A stretch of 57,014 bases of DNA. Origin: JBCDCE01 sp039182515 (GTDB lineage: Bacteria; Pseudomonadota; Alphaproteobacteria; Rhodobacterales; Rhodobacteraceae). Both the position numbers and the translations under genes were made by a program. The notes under the pieces are model-generated. The model ran no database searches. It worked only from the letters and a program-made list of their open reading frames with translations, and was not told the DNA's origin. The stretch lies in NCBI GenBank assembly GCA_039182515.1, contig JBCDCE010000021.1:1-57014 (forward strand), in the 5' to 3' direction. This document shows, one piece after another, positions 51,466 to 57,014 of the stretch; positions within the stretch are counted from its first letter, which is position 1, and the number at the start of each line of letters is the position of its first letter.

Positions 51466-52925
51466 AACGCGCCCTCCAAGGCCGCAACTGCCACGCTGGC
51501 GTGTTCCGCATCGTCAAAGGGATAAACATCTGTGCCGATGACCTGCCCTGTTTCATGGCCTTTGCCCGCGATAAGTAGCGTGTCGCCTGCCTCAAGCGCA
51601 TCCACCGCGCGCAAAATCGCCTCAGCTCGGTCGCCGACGTTTATGGCATCCGGGGCACCTTCCATAACCATGTCGCGGATTGCAGCGGGGTCTTCGGACC
51701 GCGGGTTGTCATCTGTGACAAAGACCAAATCGGCATGTTCTTGAGCGGCTGCCCCCATCGCAGCGCGCTTGCTTGGATCACGGTCGCCCCCTGCGCCGAT
51801 CACGGTGATCACGCGCCCTAAGGTATGCGGACGCAGAGCGGCAAGCGCGGTCGAAATCGCGCCTGGCGTATGCGCGTAGTCCACAAATATCGCGGCACCG
51901 CTCTGACGCTTGGCCGCCAATTCCATGCGCCCGCGTACCGTTTTTAAGGTATGCGCCACATCAAGCACTTCCGCAGCGGAGGCCCCAGTTGCCAATGCCA
52001 AACCAATGGCAACAGCCACATTTTGAGCCTGGAAGCCGCCGATCAAATCGAGCCGCACTTGCTTTTGTACCGAGCCAATCCGAAACAGCACATCTTGACC
52101 CAAAGCATCAAAGCGTTGTGCCGCGATCTGCACATCTTGCCCGGCAAGGCCTGTTTTGATGCAGGTCAGATCGGCTTTTGCGGCGCGCTCCGCCATGGCC
52201 GCACTGTGAGGGTCATCCATATTGAGGACGGCCACCCCTTCAGGGCTCAAAACGCGCTCGAAAAGAAGCGCTTTGGCGTCGAAATAGGCCTCGAAGGTCT
52301 TGTGATATTCGAGATGGTCTTGACTGAAAGTGGTAAACGCCGCGGCTTTCAGCTGCGCCCCGTCGAGGCGGCGTTGCATCAAGCCGTGGCTTGAAGCTTC
52401 CATGGCCGCATGCGTGATGCCGCTCTCGGCCAGTTCGCTTAGTACCTTATGTAGTGTGATCGGCTCGGGCGTTGTGTGGCTTAGCGGACCAGCCGCATCG
52501 CCTTCAATTCCTGTTGTGCCCAGGTTGGCCGCGCTCTGCCCCAAAGCTTGCCAAAGCTGGCGTGTGAAACTGGCGACGGAAGTTTTGCCATTTGTTCCCG
52601 TGATCGCCACCAAGGTTTCGGGCTGTGCGCCGTACCAAAGCGCGGCTGCATAGGCCAAAGCAGACCTAGGATCATCGGAAACAACCAAAGCTGCCTCAGA
52701 CCCTTGCAAGTCATCACGCGCAATCTCAGCGCCGGCAGCATCTGTGAGGATCGCACTTGCGCCCATGCGAAGCGCATAGGTGATAAACTCAGCACCATGC
52801 ATCTTTTCACCGGGCAACGCCGCAAATAGGGCTCCAGGCTTCACCTGGCGACTGTCTACCGCCAGCCCGGTTATCTGTGGATCTGGTGTGGCCCTTAAGC
52901 CCAGTTCAGACAGACGCTTCACCAA
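51462..52925 (-). CDS. murE: UDP-N-acetylmuramoyl-tripeptide synthetase (meso-DAP adding)
   Basis: 487 residues. ATP loop TGTNGKTSVASF (109-120), HTTPEPI, and the amino-acid-specifying motif DDNPRSEDP at about 402-410. The DNPR form is diagnostic of meso-diaminopimelate addition, so the peptidoglycan is of DAP type, as expected for a Gram-negative. It is 11 bases after ftsI and overlaps murF. Confidence 0.97.
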   Translation of the reverse strand: MVKRLSELGLRATPDPQITGLAVDSRQVKPGALFAALPGEKMHGAEFITYALRMGASAILTDAAGAEIARDDLQGSEAALVVSDDPRSALAYAAALWYGAQPETLVAITGTNGKTSVASFTRQLWQALGQSAANLGTTGIEGDAAGPLSHTTPEPITLHKVLSELAESGITHAAMEASSHGLMQRRLDGAQLKAAAFTTFSQDHLEYHKTFEAYFDAKALLFERVLSPEGVAVLNMDDPHSAAMAERAAKADLTCIKTGLAGQDVQIAAQRFDALGQDVLFRIGSVQKQVRLDLIGGFQAQNVAVAIGLALATGASAAEVLDVAHTLKTVRGRMELAAKRQSGAAIFVDYAHTPGAISTALAALRPHTLGRVITVIGAGGDRDPSKRAAMGAAAQEHADLVFVTDDNPRSEDPAAIRDMVMEGAPDAINVGDRAEAILRAVDALEAGDTLLIAGKGHETGQVIGTDVYPFDDAEHASVAVAALEGAL

Positions 52926-52936
52926 AATTCCCCCGT

Positions 52937-54721
52937 TTAATCTGATGCGAGGGTTACACCGGACTTGAGGGAACGTTCAACGCCTGGTCGAAGGCCCAAG
53001 AGCGGAGCGACGCGGCGGATCGTCTCTGCGGCCACGGGCACGGCGGTCCAACCGGCGGTTCGGCGCTCTTCTTCACCGGTTGTTTCGCGCGGCTCGTCGA
53101 GCGTGACGATCAAGACGTATTCAGGCTTATGAGCCGGAAAAACGCTCGCAAAAGTGGCAATCACTTTGTCCTCAAAATAGCCACCCCCTTGGGGTTTGGG
53201 CTTATCGGCAGTACCGGTCTTGCCCCCGACATAATAGCCCGGCACATCCGCCATACTGGCTGTGCCTTCCACGACAACACCGCGCAGCATGTCGCGCACA
53301 ACCGCTGAAGTTTGCTGAGAGATCACGCGGGGGCCCTCTTGGGGCGCGTCTTGTTTGAGCAGGGTTGGCGTGACAGCTGTGCCTCCGTTGACCATTGCGG
53401 CGTAGGCGCTTGCAAGATGAACCGGAGAGGCCGACATCCCATGCCCATAAGAGATGGTTAGCATTGAGGTTTCCGACCAAGGCTTGGGAAGCAAGGGAGC
53501 TGCCCCTTTGGCCTCCACCATCTCAACCGGCGTTGCCTCAAGCAGCCCAAGTTGGTCCAAAAAGGCTTTTTGTCGATGCGCTCCTATTTCCATGGCGACC
53601 CGCGCCGTGCCGATATTGGAAGATTTCACCAAAACGTCGCGTACCGAAAGGCTGGGTCCATAATCGCGGTAGTCGCGAATTTTGTGTCCACCGGATTTCA
53701 GAGGCCCTGTCGTGTCGATCTCGGTGTGTGCGTTCACAAGACCCAGATCAATGCCCTGCGCCATCGTGAAGATCTTAAAAACGGAGCCCAATTCATAAAC
53801 GCCTTGAAGCGCGCGGTTAAACAAAGGGCTGTCGCCTTGATCACCGGTGGTCAAAGGCCTCGGTCTTTGGTTTGGATCGAAGTCTGGCAAGCTGGCGAGG
53901 GCCACGATTTCGCCCGTCTGCACACGCATGAGCACTGCAGAGGCGCCTTTGGCTTGCATCAAGCGCATACCGCCCGCCAAGATCTCTTCTGTGGCGGCTT
54001 GCACCGACAGATCAATCGACAGCCTCAAAGGCTCGTTGCCGCGATCAATACTACGAAGGCGATCTTCAAAAGCACGCTCAACGCCTGCCACACCAATCAC
54101 TTCCGCGGAGCTAACGCCTTCGCGACCATAGCGGGCGCCGCCCAGCACATGAGCGGCAATTGCACCGTTCGGATAAAGTCGCATCTCGCGCGGGCCAAAC
54201 TGAAGGCCAGGCTCGCCAATATCGTGCACAGCTTGCTTTTGCTCGGGCGAGAGGTTGCGTTTGACCCAGACAAACTTGCGATCACCGGTAAAGAGCCCAG
54301 TGAGCTTGGTGATTTCCAAGTCTGGGAAGATCTGCGCCAGGCGCTCAGCAGCGACCTTGGGCGCAACCATGCGCTGAGGCTGAGCATAAAGCGAAAATGT
54401 CTCGAAGTTGGTGGCCAGGAGCCGCCCTTTGCGATCCACAATATCGGCCCGGCTCGAGAGGATCTGCTCTCCAAAGCGCGCCGCTTTGGGCTCGGTTGGA
54501 TCCGAAGAGGCCAGAACGGCCATCCTGCCGCCCACGGCGCCAAATGCCCCTAAGAAAAAGATACAAAGGATCAGCAAGCGGCCTTCTGCGCGCAGTCGTG
54601 CGCCGTCTTTCATGGCTTCATGGCGGGCGCGGATGTTGTCTTTTTCAATCTCACGCGGGTTTTCGCCACGCGCTCTTGCGCGCAGAACTTCGGCTAAAGG
54701 ACGCAGAGGTTTGCGGATCAT
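52937..54721 (-). CDS. ftsI: Septal peptidoglycan D,D-transpeptidase FtsI (PBP3)
   Basis: 594 residues. One N-terminal membrane helix at about 48-70 (LLILCIFFLGAFGAVGGRMAVL) follows a basic cytoplasmic tail. The periplasmic part has the pedestal domain and the transpeptidase: Ser in GSVFKIF at about 311, SxN in VKSSNIGTARVA, KTG in GGKTGTADKP. It crosslinks septal peptidoglycan with FtsW. Its start overlaps the ftsL stop by four bases. Confidence 0.97.
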   Translation of the reverse strand: MIRKPLRPLAEVLRARARGENPREIEKDNIRARHEAMKDGARLRAEGRLLILCIFFLGAFGAVGGRMAVLASSDPTEPKAARFGEQILSSRADIVDRKGRLLATNFETFSLYAQPQRMVAPKVAAERLAQIFPDLEITKLTGLFTGDRKFVWVKRNLSPEQKQAVHDIGEPGLQFGPREMRLYPNGAIAAHVLGGARYGREGVSSAEVIGVAGVERAFEDRLRSIDRGNEPLRLSIDLSVQAATEEILAGGMRLMQAKGASAVLMRVQTGEIVALASLPDFDPNQRPRPLTTGDQGDSPLFNRALQGVYELGSVFKIFTMAQGIDLGLVNAHTEIDTTGPLKSGGHKIRDYRDYGPSLSVRDVLVKSSNIGTARVAMEIGAHRQKAFLDQLGLLEATPVEMVEAKGAAPLLPKPWSETSMLTISYGHGMSASPVHLASAYAAMVNGGTAVTPTLLKQDAPQEGPRVISQQTSAVVRDMLRGVVVEGTASMADVPGYYVGGKTGTADKPKPQGGGYFEDKVIATFASVFPAHKPEYVLIVTLDEPRETTGEEERRTAGWTAVPVAAETIRRVAPLLGLRPGVERSLKSGVTLASD

Positions 54722-55065
54722 TGCGCCTCCTCCAACCGCGCCATTGCTTCGACGCCATCTTTGAAAATATCAAACACTGGCAGAGGCTTAGAGATTTCGC
54801 GTGTGGTTGCGAACTGGCCCGGCTCGAAGGGTAAAAGGCCCAGCTCGTCAAACTTCATTTCCGCCAATTTGCGCAAACGATCGGGGCGGTTGAGATAGGC
54901 CCATTCGGCTTTGAGAACAGCTAAGCGCTTGCCTTTGGCGGCGATGTCGCGTTGCAAGGTCTCCACGGCCGCGATCTCGGCTTTGGTTTTGTAATTCTCG
55001 TTGTAGGCCCATCCAGCCAACAACAAAACAAGGCTCGCGGTGGACAAAAATAATACGCTTCGCAT
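54718..55065 (-). CDS. ftsL: Cell division protein FtsL
   Basis: 115 residues. An N-terminal membrane helix (VLFLSTASLVLLLAGWAY) is followed by a coiled coil (IAAVETLQRDIAAKGKRLAVLK) and a short C-terminal part. This is the bitopic topology of FtsL, which joins FtsB and FtsQ. Identity rests on topology and position between rsmH and ftsI. It starts three bases after rsmH. Confidence 0.88.
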   Translation of the reverse strand: MRSVLFLSTASLVLLLAGWAYNENYKTKAEIAAVETLQRDIAAKGKRLAVLKAEWAYLNRPDRLRKLAEMKFDELGLLPFEPGQFATTREISKPLPVFDIFKDGVEAMARLEEAQ

Positions 55066-55068
55066 GGC

Positions 55069-56052
55069 CTATGTCCTCTCAAATTCTGGCATGCCAACCG
55101 CTTTGGGCGAAAGAGGCTGGGGATGCGCTGCGGTCCGCTGTGCGATGCGCAGCTTTGCTGATCTTGCTCGGGGATTGACGTGGATTTCATCCGCTGTGGG
55201 CGCGATGGCTTTGCGCGACTTTAATCTGAAGGTTGCGGGATCAAGCTGCCGCTCGGGCGCGTGGCGGCTGCCTGTCCCACCCCCACCTGAACGCGCTTGC
55301 AAGAAGCGTTTGACCATGCGGTCTTCCACCGAATGGAAGGTCACAACCGCCAATGTGCCACCGTCCACCAAACACCGCTCGGACGCCAACAGACCATCAA
55401 AGAGTGCACGGTATTCGCCATTCACAGCAATACGGAAGGCCTGAAAGGTACGTGTGGCGGGATGGCTTTGCCCTGGTTTTGCATGCGGCAGAACCCCTTC
55501 TATGATATTTGCAAGCTGCAAGGTGCGGGTAATCGGCACCTCCGCACGCGCCTTTACAATCGCGCGGGCAATGCGGCGCGAGGCACGCTCTTCGCCGAAG
55601 ATATAGATAAGATTGGCGAGATCGCCTTCCTCAAAAGTCGCTACGATATCTGCGGCAGAAGGCCCCTCTTGCGACATGCGCATGTCGAGGGGGCCATCTT
55701 TCATAAACGAAAAGCCACGTTCCGCGCGGTCAAGCTGCATGGAACTTACACCAAGATCCAAAACCACGCCGTCAGCGCTCTCGACGACCTCATCCATCTG
55801 AGCAAAGTTTGCGTGAATGGCGGTGAACTTCTCCCCGTAGGCCGCCGCCCAGGTTTGGGCCATCTCAATGGCCAATGGATCTTGATCAATCCCGCTGACG
55901 CGTTCCGCACCCGCCTCAAATAGTGCGCGCGTATAGCCGCCTGCGCCTAAAGTGCCATCGACCCAATGACCGGAAACTGGCGAAATGGCTGAAAGAATGG
56001 ATCCAAGAAGGACGGGGACGTGTTCCGCGCGCGTATCACTCGCTGCAGGCAC
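55069..56052 (-). CDS. rsmH: 16S rRNA (cytosine1402-N4)-methyltransferase
   Basis: 327 residues from a GTG directly after the mraZ stop. Motifs HVPVLLGSILSAI, WVDGTLGAGGYTRALFEAGA (S-adenosylmethionine loop), VVLDLGVSSMQLD, RGFSFMKDGPLDMRM and TFHSVEDRMVKRFL are those of RsmH/MraW. It methylates N4 of C1402 in 16S rRNA. Second gene of the dcw operon. Confidence 0.97.
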   Translation of the reverse strand: MPAASDTRAEHVPVLLGSILSAISPVSGHWVDGTLGAGGYTRALFEAGAERVSGIDQDPLAIEMAQTWAAAYGEKFTAIHANFAQMDEVVESADGVVLDLGVSSMQLDRAERGFSFMKDGPLDMRMSQEGPSAADIVATFEEGDLANLIYIFGEERASRRIARAIVKARAEVPITRTLQLANIIEGVLPHAKPGQSHPATRTFQAFRIAVNGEYRALFDGLLASERCLVDGGTLAVVTFHSVEDRMVKRFLQARSGGGGTGSRHAPERQLDPATFRLKSRKAIAPTADEIHVNPRARSAKLRIAQRTAAHPQPLSPKAVGMPEFERT

Positions 56053-56559
56053 CTATTCGTCCTCGTCTTCATCGTCAGCGGGCAAATAGATGGAGGCATC
56101 CGCATCAGGATCGTACCCCTCTTCATCTCCATCGATGCCTTCGGCTGCATCAAAGCCGCTTGGCGACCAGATCTCGAAGGTGTCGGTATTGCCGATAAAG
56201 TAGGCTTCTGCGTCGAGGCCAATTTTGCCGCGCAGTTTTGAGGGCAAAACGATCCGCCCTGTATCGTCGATTGTGAGGGTCACGGATTGCCCTGAATAAA
56301 GCCGCGACAAAGCCCGGCGTTTTGCCGAGCCACGCGGCATTTTTGCGATCATGCGATCGACACGCGCGATCCCCTTGAGGGTGAAGCCTTCTAAAAAGGC
56401 ACGCTTTTCGTCGCCATACACTAGGACAAATTCTGGAAGCTTGCCGGTTTCCCAATTGGGATCACCCTCTTCAAGCACACGGCGAAACTGAGCGGGGATG
56501 GAGACCCTGCCCTTTCCATCCACCTTCTGGTGGAAGTCGCCTCTGAATGCTCGAACCAC
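56053..56559 (-). CDS. mraZ: Transcriptional regulator MraZ
   Basis: 168 residues from a GTG at 56559 (GAGGAG lies about ten bases upstream). Two SpoVT/AbrB-like units are seen: FHQKVDGKGRVSIPAQFRR and VTLTIDDTGRIVLPSKLRG. The C-terminal 30 residues are strongly acidic (DEEGYDPDADAS, DDEDEDE), longer than in E. coli. MraZ binds repeats in the dcw promoter and represses it. First gene of the cluster; the hairpin at 56600-56635 is in its leader. Confidence 0.96.
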   Translation of the reverse strand: MVRAFRGDFHQKVDGKGRVSIPAQFRRVLEEGDPNWETGKLPEFVLVYGDEKRAFLEGFTLKGIARVDRMIAKMPRGSAKRRALSRLYSGQSVTLTIDDTGRIVLPSKLRGKIGLDAEAYFIGNTDTFEIWSPSGFDAAEGIDGDEEGYDPDADASIYLPADDEDEDE

Positions 56560-57014
56560 GGTCCGGCGGCTCCTCTGTCCCCGAGGTTAGAAATGAATAC
56601 GGCGGATTGAACTGCTGCCACTGTTCAATCCGCCGCTGGTCCCTCTCGGGATGTCCAGCTGCGCGCGCCACCTGGGGGGATGTCTGCTCGCTCGCGCGCC
56701 GGATCTCTTCGTTTCGAAAAAGCGGGTGCCTGTATGAAACCTGACTTTCGCCTTTGAGGTCTTGTTGCCTCTTGAACTGTCCCGTCCTTCGATGAACAAG
56801 GGATGCCATGGGAATGCATGGGTTTCAATGATTATTTTGGGAATAGATAGGTATAGAGACTAAAATTGATGCGAGATCTGCTACTCAAATTACCTTTTGA
56901 GCCAGGTTTTTAGAATTTATGGGATATATAGCCCCCAAAAACACAATATATTGTGCCATAGAAGCATAAGCTATTTTTTCCCATTAATTCCCGATATGTG
57001 CTTGGATTTTTCTC
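56560..57014 (-). other. Upstream region of the dcw cluster
   Basis: 455 bases without a gene. The part next to mraZ (56560-56700) is GC-rich and contains the 13-bp hairpin and a direct repeat GGGATGTC (56648-56655 and 56677-56684). The outer part (56820-57014) is AT-rich and likely holds the promoter. Two GGGAA units with a ten-base period on the minus strand lie at 56978-56993. I see no RNA gene; short open frames here have no protein-like features. Confidence 0.6.
56600..56635. promoter_or_regulatory. Perfect 13-bp inverted repeat in the mraZ leader
   Basis: CGGCGGATTGAAC (56600-56612) and GTTCAATCCGCCG (56623-56635) pair perfectly around a ten-base loop. It lies 41 bases upstream of the mraZ GTG, so in the leader RNA it would form a strong stem; as DNA it could bind a dimeric regulator. 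No T run follows, so it is not a plain terminator. Confidence 0.7.

Noticed and set aside
56560..56830. Possible RNase P RNA gene upstream of mraZ
   Set aside because: I looked on the minus strand for the conserved GAGGAAAGTCC-type core and did not find it; the hairpin alone is not enough.

Overview
The window looks like chromosomal DNA of a marine alphaproteobacterium of the Roseobacter group (Rhodobacterales). Evidence: the gene families (DUF3422, DUF2484, DUF4177, the J-domain/cobS/cobT neighbourhood, aerobic-type cobaltochelatase), a VPLPA-CTERM surface protein, the division/cell-wall gene order ending in ftsQ-ftsA-ftsZ-lpxC, and an FtsZ tail of alphaproteobacterial type. I saw no tRNA or rRNA gene, CRISPR array, IS element or prophage. 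The assignment rests on recognised families, not on a search.

Left part (1-29 kb), mixed housekeeping and accessory genes: a DUF3422 membrane-anchored protein; a beta-hydroxyacid dehydrogenase gene cut by one in-frame TAG; an RluE-type pseudouridine synthase; the proton-translocating transhydrogenase pntA-pntB; a methyltransferase-like membrane protein, an SDR and a GNAT protein; a class-I-amidotransferase-type peptidase; a photolyase/cryptochrome with an overlapping, easily missed DUF2256 gene; a VOC-WYL regulator operon with a palindromic operator candidate, whose VOC gene also carries an in-frame TAG; two tandem secreted two-cysteine proteins; pepN; an acyltransferase; an orphan 432-residue protein; gatB; a VPLPA-CTERM protein; a glycosyltransferase; a DUF4177 protein; bolA diverging from a J-domain gene; cobS, a small secreted protein, cobT, an aminopeptidase P and DUF427.

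Right part (29-57 kb), mostly on the minus strand: a ClC channel, recN, bamD, lpxC and then, in reverse coordinate order, the division and cell-wall (dcw) cluster mraZ-rsmH-ftsL-ftsI-murE-murF-mraY-[MurD-like]-ftsW-murG-murC-DUF2484-DUF2484-[545-aa Ala-repeat protein]-murB-ddl-ftsQ-ftsA-ftsZ. Most junctions overlap or are separated by a few bases, so the genes are probably co-transcribed and translationally coupled. Together they make lipid II (MurB to MurG, MraY), supply the septal transpeptidase and SEDS polymerase (FtsI, FtsW) and assemble the Z ring; lpxC and bamD link this to outer-membrane biogenesis.

Three departures from the textbook dcw cluster are the main points of interest. (i) The murD slot holds a shortened MurD-like protein without the ATP-binding loop and without the C-terminal ligase domain; no full-length murD is in the window. 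(ii) A plus-strand flavoprotein gene (BaiN/HI0933-like) splits the cluster between that gene and ftsW. (iii) A 545-aa protein with an alanine-repeat segment is stitched between DUF2484 and murB by stop-start overlaps on both sides. The mraZ leader contains a perfect 13-bp inverted repeat.
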